Shown here: positions 15,813 to 25,700 of the stretch, piece by piece
How the letters are laid out: every line of letters starts with the position of its first letter
How positions within the stretch are numbered: the first letter of the stretch is position 1
Origin: Hydrogenophaga taeniospiralis CCUG 15921
GTDB taxonomy: Bacteria; Pseudomonadota; Gammaproteobacteria; Burkholderiales; Burkholderiaceae_C
DNA length: 64,000 nt
Direction: 5' to 3'
NCBI RefSeq assembly: GCF_001592305.1
Contig: NZ_BCWR01000003.1
Location: forward strand, 1 to 64,000
Translations under genes and position numbers: made by a program
Notes under the pieces: generated by a model
What the model saw: only the letters and a program-made list of their open reading frames with translations
Database searches by the model: none
Told to the model about the DNA's origin: nothing

Positions 15813-17420
15813 TCACCGCGCCCGCAGCGTCCGGCTCAGCAGAATCACCGGCACCAGCCCCACCAGCACCAGCGTGAGCGCGGGCAAGGCGGCTTCGCCC
15901 AGGCGCTCGTCGCGTGCGAGCTGGTAGGTGACCACGGCCAGGGTGTCGCTGTTGAAGGGGCGCAGCACCAGGGTGGCGGGCAGTTCCTTCATGACGTCCA
16001 CGAACACCAGCAGCAGGGCCGCGGCGGTGGAGCGCTTGAGCAGCGGCCAGTGCACGCGCGCGGCCAGGCCGGCGCCGGTGGTGCCGAGCATGCGGGCCGA
16101 GTCGTCCAGGCTGCCGGGAATGCGGGCGTAGCCGCTTTGCACGGACTGCAGCGCCACCGCGGTGAAGCGCACCAGGTAGGCCCAGACGATGCCCAGCGCG
16201 GTGGCGGTGACGAAGTAGCCCACGCTGGTCTCGGGTCGGACCATCTGCACCCAGCCCACCGGCAGCAGGATGCCGACCACGATCACCGCGCCCGGCACCG
16301 CGTAGCCCAGGCTGGCGAGCTGCACCACGCCGCGCGTGACCACGCCGGGCCGCGCGCGCAGCGCGAACGCCAGCGCCAGCGCGATGAAGGTGGCCAGCGC
16401 GGCGCTCAGGCCGGCGAGCCAGACGCTGTTGCGCGACCACTGCACGAACATGGTCCAGGGCAGTTCGTCCCAGCCGCCGATGAGCGGGCGCAGCATGAAG
16501 AGCACGGGCAGGACGAACCCGAACAGGATGGGCAGGCCGCAGGCCACCACGGCCAGCACCGCACGGCCGCCGCGCAGGCGCACCGGCTGCGCCTCGGCGC
16601 TGCCCGCGCGCTGGCCGCGCAGCGAGGCAAAGCGCATGCGGTGCTGGGCGCGGCGCTCCAGCCAGAGCAGCAGGGCCACGGTGGCGAGCAGCACGGTGGC
16701 CAGCTGCGCCGCGGCCAGGCGGTTGTCCATGGAGAGCCAGGCTTTGTAGATGCCGGCGGTGAAGGTCTGGATGCCGAAGTAGCTGGCCACACCGAAGTCG
16801 GCCAGGGTTTCCATGAGCGCGAGCGCCACGCCGGCGGCCACGGCGGGGCGCGCCAGCGGCAGCGCCACCTCGCGGATGCGCCGGGCCAGCGGTGCGCCCA
16901 GCAGGCGCGCGGCTTCCATCAACTGGGCGGCGCGTTCGGCCAGCGCGGTGCGCGCCAGCAGGTACACATACGGGTAGAGCGAGAAGGTGAACACCCAGAC
17001 CGCGCCGGGCGTGTTGCGGATTTCGGGGAACACCCGCCCGCTCAGGCCGAAGCCTTCGCGCAGGCCCACCTGCAGCGGGCCGCTGAACTGCAAAAAGTCG
17101 GTGTAGGCGTAGGCGACCACGTAGGCCGGCATGGCCAGGGGCAGCAGCAGCGCCCATTCAAAGAGGCGCCGGCCAGGAAAGTCGAACAGGGTGACCGCGC
17201 TGGCGGTGGTCATGCCCACCACGGCCACGCCCACCGCCACGCTCACGCACAGCAGCAGCGTGGTGAGCGCGTACTCGGGCAGCACGGTCTGCGCCATCTG
17301 GCTGAGCACATCGCGCGCCACGGCGTCGAACTGCAGCCAGGACGCCCCGAGCGAGAGCACGGGCAGCGTCAGCGCCAGGGCCAGCAGGAGCAACAGGGTC
17401 GGGGCCAGCCAGCGCAGCAT
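15813..17420 (-). CDS. fbpB: Fe3+ ABC transporter permease
   Basis: This 535-residue permease is built of two fused copies of the binding-protein-dependent transport inner-membrane domain, as in FbpB/SfuB-type ferric iron transporters. Around twelve hydrophobic segments are visible. Each half holds an EAA-type loop: EAARLLGAPLARRIREVALPLARPA in the first, and DDSARMLGTTGAGLAARVHWPLLKR in the second. The start at 17420 begins MLRWLAPTLLLLLALALTLP; a longer in-frame reading runs into the promoter region. It is divergent from the ATPase gene with a Fur-like box between, so both halves should respond to iron. No substrate-binding protein gene is present in the window. Confidence 0.9.
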   Translation of the reverse strand: MLRWLAPTLLLLLALALTLPVLSLGASWLQFDAVARDVLSQMAQTVLPEYALTTLLLCVSVAVGVAVVGMTTASAVTLFDFPGRRLFEWALLLPLAMPAYVVAYAYTDFLQFSGPLQVGLREGFGLSGRVFPEIRNTPGAVWVFTFSLYPYVYLLARTALAERAAQLMEAARLLGAPLARRIREVALPLARPAVAAGVALALMETLADFGVASYFGIQTFTAGIYKAWLSMDNRLAAAQLATVLLATVALLLWLERRAQHRMRFASLRGQRAGSAEAQPVRLRGGRAVLAVVACGLPILFGFVLPVLFMLRPLIGGWDELPWTMFVQWSRNSVWLAGLSAALATFIALALAFALRARPGVVTRGVVQLASLGYAVPGAVIVVGILLPVGWVQMVRPETSVGYFVTATALGIVWAYLVRFTAVALQSVQSGYARIPGSLDDSARMLGTTGAGLAARVHWPLLKRSTAAALLLVFVDVMKELPATLVLRPFNSDTLAVVTYQLARDERLGEAALPALTLVLVGLVPVILLSRTLRAR

Positions 17421-17538
17421 GAGGGGCAATGAGGGTGGGTGAGGAAACGGACGGGGGTAACGGGCGCAAACAACGCCTGGATGATGGCATGGTCGACACG
17501 CCGCAGGGCCAGGGTCGGACATTGATCCGCATCAACAC

Positions 17539-17558
17539 AAATGAGAATTGTAGTTATC
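17539..17558. promoter_or_regulatory. Fur-box-like sequence in the fbpB/fbpC divergent promoter
   Basis: The A+T-rich segment aaatgagaattgtagttatc stands out in GC-rich DNA and matches 11 of the 19 Fur-box consensus positions by eye (GATAATGATAATCATTATC). It lies 13 bp before the ATPase start and would also cover the divergent permease promoter. Iron-dependent repression is inferred. Confidence 0.6.
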
Positions 17559-17571
17559 TACAATCAGTACC

Positions 17572-18696
17572 ATGTTCTTGAACGTCTCGCAACTGCGTGT
17601 GCACTACGCCGACCAGCCGCAAGCGGCGGTGGACGGCGTGTCGCTCGGCTTGCGCGCCGGCGACATCGGCGTGCTGATCGGCCCTTCGGGCTGCGGCAAG
17701 ACCACGCTGCTGCGCGCCGTGGCCGGGCTGGAGCGCGTCAGCAGCGGCAGCATCACGCTCGAAGGTGAGACCGTGAGCGACGGCCAGCGCCACATGCCGG
17801 CCGAGCAGCGCCGCATTGGCATGGTGTTCCAGGACTACGCGCTGTTTCCCCACCTGGACGTGGGCCGCAACGTGGCCTTCGGCATCGACCGCCTGCCGCG
17901 CGCCGAACGCGAGGCCCGCGTGGCCGAGGTGCTTCAGCTGGTGGGGCTGGACGGCATGCAGCGCCGCTTTCCGCACGAGCTCTCGGGCGGGCAGCAGCAG
18001 CGTGTGGCGCTGGCCCGCGCGCTGGCGCCGCGCCCGCGCCTGCTGCTGCTGGATGAACCGTTTTCCAACCTCGACGTGGACCTGCGCGAGCGCCTGGCGC
18101 ACGAGGTGCGCGGCATCCTGAAGGCCGCTGGCGCCACCGCCCTGTTCGTCACGCACGACCAGCTGGAGGCCTTTGCCATCGGCGACGTGATCGGCGTCAT
18201 GCACGAGGGCCATCTGCACCAGTGGGACGATGCCTACGCGCTCTACCACCGCCCGGCCACGCGCTTCGTGGCCGAATTCATCGGCCACGGGGTGTTCGCC
18301 CCCGCGCAGATCCAGCTGGTGGGCACCGAGGTGTCGGTGCAGACGCCGCTGGGCGCGCTGCACGACGTGGACGAATGCCCGCTGCCCAGCGCCTACGAGG
18401 CGGGGCTGTGCGACGTGCTGCTGCGCGCCGACGACATCGTGCACGACGACGGCGCGCCGGCCAGGGCGCAGATCATCCGCAAGGCGTTTCGCGGCTCCGA
18501 GTTTCTCTACACCCTGCGCCTGGCCAGTGGCGAGGTGCTGATGACCCACGTGCCCTCGCACCACAACCACGCCGTGGGCGAGTGGATCGGCATCCGCGCC
18601 GAGGTGGACCACGTGGTCACGTTCGCGCGTGGCGCGGGCGCCACCTCGCCGCCCGCGCCGGGCGCCAAAAGGCCGCTCGCCGATACCCGCCTCTGA
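17572..18696 (+). CDS. fbpC: Fe3+ ABC transporter ATP-binding protein
   Basis: This is a 374-residue ABC ATPase. Walker A is GPSGCGKT (37-44), the Q-loop sits in VFQDYALFPH (about 86-94), the signature is LSGGQQQR (137-144) and Walker B is LLLLDEP (157-163). The switch His lies in FVTHDQ. The C-terminal extension is a regulatory/OB-fold domain like that of FbpC. It powers uptake through the divergent permease. The pairing, the shared Fur-like promoter and the FbpC-like architecture point to ferric iron; other oxyanion or polyamine substrates cannot be excluded from the ATPase alone. Confidence 0.88.
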   Translation: MFLNVSQLRVHYADQPQAAVDGVSLGLRAGDIGVLIGPSGCGKTTLLRAVAGLERVSSGSITLEGETVSDGQRHMPAEQRRIGMVFQDYALFPHLDVGRNVAFGIDRLPRAEREARVAEVLQLVGLDGMQRRFPHELSGGQQQRVALARALAPRPRLLLLDEPFSNLDVDLRERLAHEVRGILKAAGATALFVTHDQLEAFAIGDVIGVMHEGHLHQWDDAYALYHRPATRFVAEFIGHGVFAPAQIQLVGTEVSVQTPLGALHDVDECPLPSAYEAGLCDVLLRADDIVHDDGAPARAQIIRKAFRGSEFLYTLRLASGEVLMTHVPSHHNHAVGEWIGIRAEVDHVVTFARGAGATSPPAPGAKRPLADTRL

Positions 18697-18724
18697 TCGG
18701 GCTCGGCGGTCCGCCGGGGCGTTC

Positions 18725-20023
18725 TCAAAGCACCACCCAGGCCTGCATGCCGCCACCCGGCCGGGGGCTGAGCGACACGCGCCAGCCATTGGCCTGCGCC
18801 AGCTCACGCACGATGGCCAGGCCCAGCCCACTGCCGCCGGTCTTGGGGCTGCGCGAGGGCTCCAGGCGCTGGAAGGGGTGAAACATGGCCTCCACCTGAT
18901 CGGCCGGAATGCCCGGCCCACGGTCGAGCACGCCCAGGCGGCACTCGGCGCCGTCCTGTTCACACACCAGCTCCACCGGGCACGAGGGCGCGTACCGCAA
19001 GGCGTTCTGCAGCAGATTGCCCAGCGCGCGCCGCAGCGACAGCGCGGGCACCGCCCGCACGCAAGGCGGGCAACGCACCTGCACCAGGCAGGCCGCGGTG
19101 GAATGCTCGCTCGCCAGCGCCTGCAGCAGCGCCGCGAGGTCCACGGGGGTCGCCGGCTCGTGCGCCAGCCCGCGCGCCAGGTCCAGCACATTGCCGATCA
19201 ACTGGTCCATCAGTTCCATGTCGCGCTCCAGCCGGTCCAACAGCGAAGCGCTGGGCTGCGTGCGCAGCATCTCCAGCGCCAGCCGCATGCGCGCCAGTGG
19301 TGTGCGCAGATCGTGCGACACACCGGCCAGCAGCGTGGTGCGGGCCGACAGCAGCTCGCGCACCTGCACCGCCATGGTGTTGAAGCGCCGGCTCAGCGCC
19401 ACGATCTCGCGCGGGCCGGTCTCGGGCAGCAACGCGGGCGCCTCGCCCTGCCCCAGCTGGGCGCTGGCCTGCTCCAGGCGCGCCAGCGGCGCGACCACGC
19501 GTCGCGCCAGCAGCAGCGCCAGCCCCACCGCCACCGCCAGCCCCGCGGCCAGGCCGATGAGCAGCACCGCCAGGGGCCGGCTGTTGATGCGCTCGCTCGA
19601 CAGCCCCACCGCCAGCGTGCCGCCGCCAGCGGGCAGGCGGGCCCAGAACCAGTCGTCGCCCGCGGCGTCCGTGGTGCGGATCAGGTGCCGCTCGGGGCTG
19701 ACGCGTCGGACCAGGGCCTCTTCCAGCAGGTAGAAGAATGGGGGGTGCCATTCGGCCTGGCTGACCCCGGCCACATCGGGCTGGATGCGCAGGGCCTGGC
19801 GCAAGCGCAGTTCGGTTTCAAACGCCGGGCGTGTCGCCGGGGGCAGCTCGGCCCAGGTCTGGGCCGACAGCACCATCAGGCCCGCCAGGTCGTCGGCCGA
19901 ACGGCGCGCCAGCGGCAGCATCACCAGCCAGACAAAAGCCAGCACCACCAGCAGCTCGATGGCGATAAAAGCCGAGGCCAGCAACACCGTGTGCTGCCGC
20001 ACCAGACCGGTGGCCGGTTTCAC
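18725..20023 (-). CDS. EnvZ-type sensor histidine kinase
   Basis: This is a 432-residue membrane sensor kinase. Membrane helices at about 14-37 and 152-173 enclose a roughly 115-residue periplasmic sensor, followed by a HAMP linker, the H-box GVSHDLRTPLARMR (His237), the N-box NLLQNALRYA, the D/F region DRGPGIPADQVEAMFHPF and the G2 box GGSGLGLAIV. The start is GTG at 20023, whose last bases overlap the TGA of the upstream response-regulator gene (GTGA), a sign of translational coupling. The signal sensed is unknown; the domain layout is that of EnvZ/RstB/PfeS-type kinases. Confidence 0.9.
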   Translation of the reverse strand: MKPATGLVRQHTVLLASAFIAIELLVVLAFVWLVMLPLARRSADDLAGLMVLSAQTWAELPPATRPAFETELRLRQALRIQPDVAGVSQAEWHPPFFYLLEEALVRRVSPERHLIRTTDAAGDDWFWARLPAGGGTLAVGLSSERINSRPLAVLLIGLAAGLAVAVGLALLLARRVVAPLARLEQASAQLGQGEAPALLPETGPREIVALSRRFNTMAVQVRELLSARTTLLAGVSHDLRTPLARMRLALEMLRTQPSASLLDRLERDMELMDQLIGNVLDLARGLAHEPATPVDLAALLQALASEHSTAACLVQVRCPPCVRAVPALSLRRALGNLLQNALRYAPSCPVELVCEQDGAECRLGVLDRGPGIPADQVEAMFHPFQRLEPSRSPKTGGSGLGLAIVRELAQANGWRVSLSPRPGGGMQAWVVL

Positions 20024-20781
20024 GCGCCGCCTCCCTGCGGGTTGAACAGATAGCCCTCGCCCCGCACCGTGCGGATGAACTGCGGCGCCGCCGGGTCGGC
20101 TTCGATCTTGCGGCGCAGGCGGGTCACGCGGCTGTCCACGCTGCGATCGAACGGGTCGCGGTCGTAGCCTTTGAGCATGTCCACCAGCGCATCGCGCGAG
20201 AGCACCCGACCGGGGTGGCCGACGAAGGCGGCAAGCAGCGCGTATTCCGCGCTGGTCAGGGGCACTTCGCGCCCTTCGCGCAGCAGGCGGTGGCCGGCGG
20301 TGTCGAGCTGGTAGGGGCCAAACGCCTTGCGCTCCCGGGTGGCCGCAGGTCCCGGAGGTTCGGCGGACACGCGATCCGCTGGCGCGGGCGCCGGGTGCCC
20401 GCGCCGCAGCACGGCGCGCAATCGCGCCAGCAGTTCGCGCGGGCCAAAGGGTTTGGGCAGGTAGTCGTCGGCGCCCACTTCCAGGCCGATCACGCGGTCC
20501 ATCTCTTCGCCGCGCGCCGAGAGCATGAGCACCGGAATGTCCCACTGCGCCTTGACGCTGCGCGTGAGCGACAGCCCGTCTTCACCCGGCAGCATCAGGT
20601 CCATGACGATGGCGTCGGGCAACTCCCTGGCCAGCGCTTCGCGCATCGCCGCGCCATCGCCAACGGTCCGCACCCCGAAACCGTTGGCCGAGAGGTAGTC
20701 GGACAGCAGGCTGCACAGATCGGGATCGTCGTCGACCACGAGCACACGCAGCGCGGCCGGAGAAAGAGCAGGCGTACCCAT
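20020..20781 (-). CDS. OmpR/PhoB-family response regulator
   Basis: This 253-residue protein has a receiver domain (VLVVDDDPDL, phospho-acceptor Asp61 in VMDLMLPGEDG, Lys in PKPF) and a winged-helix DNA-binding domain (about 155-250, with RVLSRDALVDMLKG, SVDSRVTRLRRKIE and IRTVRGEGYLF). It pairs with the overlapping kinase gene downstream. Members bind 10-11-bp direct repeats, and three such repeats sit 66 bp upstream of its start, in the gap shared with two small secreted-protein genes. Autoregulation and control of those genes is the natural inference. Confidence 0.92.
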   Translation of the reverse strand: MGTPALSPAALRVLVVDDDPDLCSLLSDYLSANGFGVRTVGDGAAMREALARELPDAIVMDLMLPGEDGLSLTRSVKAQWDIPVLMLSARGEEMDRVIGLEVGADDYLPKPFGPRELLARLRAVLRRGHPAPAPADRVSAEPPGPAATRERKAFGPYQLDTAGHRLLREGREVPLTSAEYALLAAFVGHPGRVLSRDALVDMLKGYDRDPFDRSVDSRVTRLRRKIEADPAAPQFIRTVRGEGYLFNPQGGGA

Positions 20782-20846
20782 GCGGGGAAGTGTAGGCCGC
20801 CGCCACCGCAGACGGGCCGGCCGGCCCGGCCGCCAACACCGGCTGA

Positions 20847-20876
20847 CACACACCGGCACACAGTGCCACACAGCAC
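20847..20876. promoter_or_regulatory. Three 10-bp direct repeats, candidate response-regulator operator
   Basis: CACACAccgg, CACACAgtgc and CACACAgcac follow each other without gaps, so the CACACA half-site recurs with exactly 10-bp period. OmpR/PhoB-type regulators bind such helical-phase direct repeats. The site lies in the gap between the regulator gene and the divergent secreted-protein genes. Confidence 0.55.
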
Positions 20877-21024
20877 GGCGCTGCCGCCATCGGCCCGAGA
20901 CACGGCGGGCCGAGCATCCTCCCATCGGTTCCAGTGCACAGCGCTGCCGACCGCCGACCGGCCCGTCGTCCAGGTTGCTTCGAGCAGGTCCCACACCGTT
21001 CAACCTGTTTGACAAGGAGCCACC

Positions 21025-21420
21025 ATGACACCCTCTCGAACACTCGCCGCCCTGCTCGCGGCCCTCGCCCTGACCGCTGGCGCCGCCATGGCCGCCGGGC
21101 CGGCAGAGGCCCCCGGCCGCCAGTTCATGACCGAGCAGGAGCAGGCCGAAATGCGCATCCGCATGCAGAACGCCACCACCGAGGAAGAACGGGACCGCAT
21201 CCGGGCCGAAGAGCATGCGCTGATCCGCGAGCGCGCCGCGGCCCAGGGCATCACCCTGCCCGAGACCCCGCTCTCGCAGGGTCAGGGTGCGGGTCAAGGT
21301 GCAGGTCAGGGTCCTGGTGCTGGCCCCGGTACTGGGGCAGGCGCAGGTACCGGTGCTGGCACCGGGCCCGGTGCTGGCGGTGGCATGGGCAAAGGTCCAG
21401 GCCGCATGAACAACCGCTGA
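21025..21420 (+). CDS. Small secreted protein with charged helix and Gly-rich tail
   Basis: This 131-residue protein has three parts. They are a signal peptide (ALLAALALTAGAAMAAG), a highly charged helical segment of a type I have seen in betaproteobacterial periplasmic proteins (EQEQAEMRIRM, EEERDRIRAEEHALI, ERAAAQGITLPE), and a low-complexity tail of Gly with Gln, Ala, Thr and Pro. No catalytic motif is seen. An AAGGAG ribosome site lies 5 bases before the ATG. It is divergent from the response regulator and followed 22 bp later by a second Gly-rich secreted protein. The charged segment could act as a stress or metal sensor, but I cannot assign a function. Confidence 0.75.
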   Translation: MTPSRTLAALLAALALTAGAAMAAGPAEAPGRQFMTEQEQAEMRIRMQNATTEEERDRIRAEEHALIRERAAAQGITLPETPLSQGQGAGQGAGQGPGAGPGTGAGAGTGAGTGPGAGGGMGKGPGRMNNR

Positions 21421-21442
21421 GCAAGCCCACAGGCTGCACGCC

Positions 21443-21838
<396 letters not shown>

Positions 21839-21890
21839 GAACCGTCCGGTCCCCGTCGCGTCCCGACCTACCGCACGCGCGGCCAGCCCA

Positions 21891-22262
21891 TCAACGCGAA
21901 CCGGGCCGCCCGGCAACGTCAACCGGTGGTGCGGTTTCCGGCACGTACACCATGCTGCCGTCCTTCATGCGGTACGCCACCCCCGCCTTCATGCCCTGGC
22001 CTTCGCCGATCTGTCCGGACGACTGGTATTGCTTGAGCTCATTGCCCTGCTTGACCAGCATTTCCATGTTGGGCTTGCCGGCGTTCTTGATGACCAACAC
22101 GTCCTGGGTAGCGAACGGATTCAGCGGGTTCTCCACCACGGCCATCAGCAGCACGGCGATCACCACCAGAAACACGTCGATGATGTTGACCACCGACAGG
22201 ATCGGGTCGTCCTCGTCCGAGTCACCCAGAATGTCGAGCTTCATGCGTCGGGCATCAGACAT
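21891..22262 (-). CDS. DUF2149 family membrane protein
   Basis: This 123-residue protein has one N-terminal membrane helix (NIIDVFLVVIAVLLMAVVENPLNPF) placed like that of ExbD/TolR, and a small periplasmic domain with a conserved K-Q-G-x-E-L-KQY-SSG-IGEGQG-KAG-AYR-DG pattern. DUF2149 proteins are found next to CobN-like chelatases and MotA/TolQ/ExbB channels, as here. By position and topology it probably replaces ExbD as the partner of the channel protein encoded just upstream. The ATG at 22262 overlaps the end of that gene by 8 bp; an in-frame TTG at 22280 is less likely. It is the last gene of the 14-gene minus-strand run. Confidence 0.88.
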   Translation of the reverse strand: MSDARRMKLDILGDSDEDDPILSVVNIIDVFLVVIAVLLMAVVENPLNPFATQDVLVIKNAGKPNMEMLVKQGNELKQYQSSGQIGEGQGMKAGVAYRMKDGSMVYVPETAPPVDVAGRPGSR

Positions 22263-22770
22263 GGGCCACGTCTCCCGCAACGGTGGCGCCGCAGGCGGGC
22301 AGGGCCCGCAACAAAGCGTTGAGCTCTTCCATCAGCCAGCGCCTGCGCACGGTTTGCACCACGAAGGTGATGGCCGCAGCCAGCAGCGCCACGATCACCG
22401 CGGCAAAGGCCACCACCAGGTTCTCGGCCATGCCCTTCGTGTTGCCCGCGGCCACCGCCACCAGCGCCGGCCCCATGGGAATCATGGTGGCCACCAACCC
22501 CAGCATGGGGGCCACGCGGCTGACGATGCGCTGCACCTCCAGCTGTTTCAACACATGCAGCTCCAGCCCATCCTCACCCAGGTGGGCGTGGCGCTGCCAG
22601 TAGCGGTGCAGTGGCCGCAGCCCGTGGGGCCGGCGCGTGCGCGCCAGCAGGTCGATGCTCACCTGCCCCAGGCTGAACAGCGCATACACGAACATCAGAC
22701 ACAACAGCACCAGCACGGGCGTCAGGAAGAACTTCGAAATCTCGTACAGGAAACTCTCAATGGCATTCAT
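22255..22770 (-). CDS. MotA/TolQ/ExbB-family proton channel protein
   Basis: This 171-residue inner-membrane protein has three hydrophobic segments (about 15-35, 92-112 and 118-142) and the family core RIVSRVAPMLGLVATMIPMGPALVAVAAG. It would form a proton-motive-force-driven channel with the DUF2149 protein encoded next. Its ATG overlaps the stop codon of the CobN-like gene (ATGA), so the two are translationally coupled. This is a second energiser in the same operon, distinct from the ExbB/ExbD pair upstream, and its pairing with CobN and DUF2149 mirrors the end of Hmu-type loci. Confidence 0.88.
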   Translation of the reverse strand: MNAIESFLYEISKFFLTPVLVLLCLMFVYALFSLGQVSIDLLARTRRPHGLRPLHRYWQRHAHLGEDGLELHVLKQLEVQRIVSRVAPMLGLVATMIPMGPALVAVAAGNTKGMAENLVVAFAAVIVALLAAAITFVVQTVRRRWLMEELNALLRALPACGATVAGDVAHV

Positions 22771-25700
22771 GGTTGGGCTTTCAGTGAAACAGGGGGCGTG
22801 AAGCGGACGGTGCGGCGGGCGCGCCAGGTCTGGAACAGCATCCCGGCGAGCACGATGGCCGCGGCCATCCAGCCGTAGATCCAGATGAGCTGCTGGACCG
22901 GGGTGTCGTGCCGCATTTCGCGCAGCTCCTGCCCGCGCACGGTGGGTGGCTCGGGTGCCGACGGAGGGTTCTGGGGCACATCGGGTGGCCGGGCGGCAGC
23001 TGGCCTGGGCACGGCGGGTGGGCTCGATACGCGCGATGCTGCCGCCTGGCTGGCCAGCCCAAAGCCCTGCGCCAGCTCGTTCACGTAGGCCTTGAACGTG
23101 TCGTTGGCGGTGAACACGTCGTGCCGGGCCGCCACCTCCTGGTAGACCTGCACCAGCTCGCGCTTGGTCTGTTCGTCGGCCTTCCAGTAGTCCTTGCGGA
23201 TGGCTTCCAGCATGCGCTCGGCCACCTGGGCCAGCGCCGTGGGGTTGGATTTTTCGAACCATTCGCGCATGCCCAGCTGGTAGCGGTCCTTGACGTAGGT
23301 CTCGTGAAATGCCTGCCACTGGTCGTCGCGCACCACGTTGCGGTCCATCACCTGCCAGCCCCAGAAGTTGTTCACCGTGTTGAGCATCTGCAGCGTGCCC
23401 GCGTAGCCTTCTTTCTGCATCTCCTTCATCCAGTTGGGATGCTGGTAGACCGAACGCAGCTCGGTGGCCATGAACCGCTCCGCCGTCTCCAGCCTGGCCT
23501 TGTTCGGGTCGCGCATGTTGGAGATGTAGAGCTGCGGGTTCTGGCCGTCCAGGAACTTCACCGCCTTGGAGATGCCGCCCAGGTACTCGAACGGATGGTC
23601 GGTGTCCAGCAGGCCGCGCAGGTTGCTGGAGCGCGAGAACACGGCTGCGTTGGTGCCGCGCAGGTGTTCGGCGTAGACGTTGATCTCCTGGCCCTTGCCG
23701 TCGGTGAGCTTGCGGCTCCAGTTCGCGGTGTTGGGGCCGTAGGCCCAGGACATGCGCGACAGGTAGAGCCGTTCCAGCTTGCCATCGCCATCGTCCCAGG
23801 TGTCGGACGCCAGCGAGGCGTCAGTGAGCTTGGTGCTGTAGTCGCCGCTTTCGTTGCCGAAGACCCGCGTCAGCGCGAACTCGCGGGCGTCCTCGGGCTT
23901 TACCCCCTGGGACAGCAGCGCGGCCTGGATGCGCTCGGTGTTGGCCTTGATGAAGTTCTGCTGACCGTCTTCCTTCAAGGCCGCCAGCATGACCACGGCT
24001 TCGTTGAAGCGCTCCATCACATTCGGGAACTGGTCGCGGTACAGGCCAGTGAGCGAGATCACCGCGTCGATGCGGGGGCGCCCAAGTTCCGCCTGCGCAA
24101 TCACCTCCATGCCCACCACGCGCCCGCCTTCGTCCCACTGGGGTTTGACGCCCATGGCGTAGAGAATCTGCGCTTCCAGCATGCCCAGATGGCGCATGGT
24201 CTCGGTGCTCCACATGGAGAAGGCCAGCTTCTCGGGGAACTTGCCGTGGGTGGCCTGGTAGCTGGTGATGAGCTGCTGCACCGCCTGGCGCCCCGCCTCG
24301 TAGGCGGCACGCGTGGGCACACGCCCGGGGTCGAAGCCGTACAGGTTGCGCCCGGTGTGCAGCGCGTCCGGGTTGCGGATCGGGTCGCCCCCGTAGGACG
24401 GGTCGATCCAGCGTGCCGACAACCCCCGGCTCACCCCCTCGATCTCCCAGGCCGCCCGCAAGTCCACCAGGAACTTGCGCCCGCGCAGCGCCAGCGCGCG
24501 CAGCTGTGTGTCGGTGAGCTCGTCCACCGGCCGGTCGGAGAACACGTAGTCCTCCACGAAGCGATAAGGCCGGGTCTGCTGCAGCGCCTGGTAGTCGCCC
24601 TTGAACGCGGCCTTCGCGTTCTTCACGCCGGTCTGTTCGTACAAGGGCTGGCCCAGCATCTGCATCACGTTGCTGATGAGGTGGGCACGCTCGGCGTCCT
24701 GGCCCAGGGTGTGCAGCCCCAGCGGCTGCATGGCCGAACCCAGGTCTTCCAGATAGTCCTCGATGTCGCGCAGGAACTTGTCGAAATTCCGCGCCAGGTC
24801 GGCCACCTGCCAGGCCATGTCCTTGTGCATGTTCATCTTCACCGCCTGCTCGATGATGAGCTTTCGGTTGTTGTCCTTCACCAGCCCGCTGTCCAGCGAC
24901 TGGTACTCGCGGATCAGGTCGTTGATCTTCACGAAGTCGTCGGACAGACCGGCCGGCGCGAACGCGGGCGTCTGGTGGCTCACGATCACGCCGCGCCCGC
25001 GGCGCTTGACGTGGATGGCCTCGGCGATGTTGTCCACGATGTACGGGTACACGATGGGCGTGTTGCCCACCAGGATGTTCGGGTCGTCATACGCCCACAG
25101 GCCGCGCTCCTTGCCGGGCGTCCACTCCTGCGTGCCGTGCGTGCCGAAGTGCACGATGGCGCTGGCCTTGAACTGCTCGCGTGCCCACAGGTAGGTCGCC
25201 ATGTAGAAGTGGTTCAGCGGCACCTTGGTGTCGTGGAACAGCTTCTTCTCGTCGTGCTGCCCGGCGGCGCTCTCGCTGCGCATGGGCTGCGGCAGCACCA
25301 CGAGCTTGCCCAGCTTCATGCGCGGGATCACGAAGCCGGTCACGCCATTCTTTTGGGCGATCCAGACGCTCTGGTCGGCCGTGCCCCAGAACTGGTTCAC
25401 GGTCTGGCGCACCTCGGGCGGCAGCGTGGCAAACCAGCGCTGGTAGTCGGCCAGCGGCAAAAAGTCCCAGTGCGCCGTCTTCATGAGTTCCGGCAGGGTG
25501 CCGGGGCGGTAGCCCGGGCGCAGCATCTGGCCCACGGAGGCAATGATGTCCTTCTCGCTCGTGCTGTCAAAGGCATAGCCCTCGGCCTTGAGCTGCGCCA
25601 CCAGGTGCTCGATGGAACGCGGCACGTTCAGGTTGGAGGCGCCCTGGTTCTTTTCTCCCGGCGGGTGGTTCCAGAAAAACAGCGCCACCCGCTTGTCGGC

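Noticed and set aside
15705-17432. A 575-codon plus-strand frame over the Fe3+ permease gene
   Set aside because: His/Gln/Gly/Arg-rich shadow frame without motifs; the opposite strand encodes a clear two-domain ABC permease.
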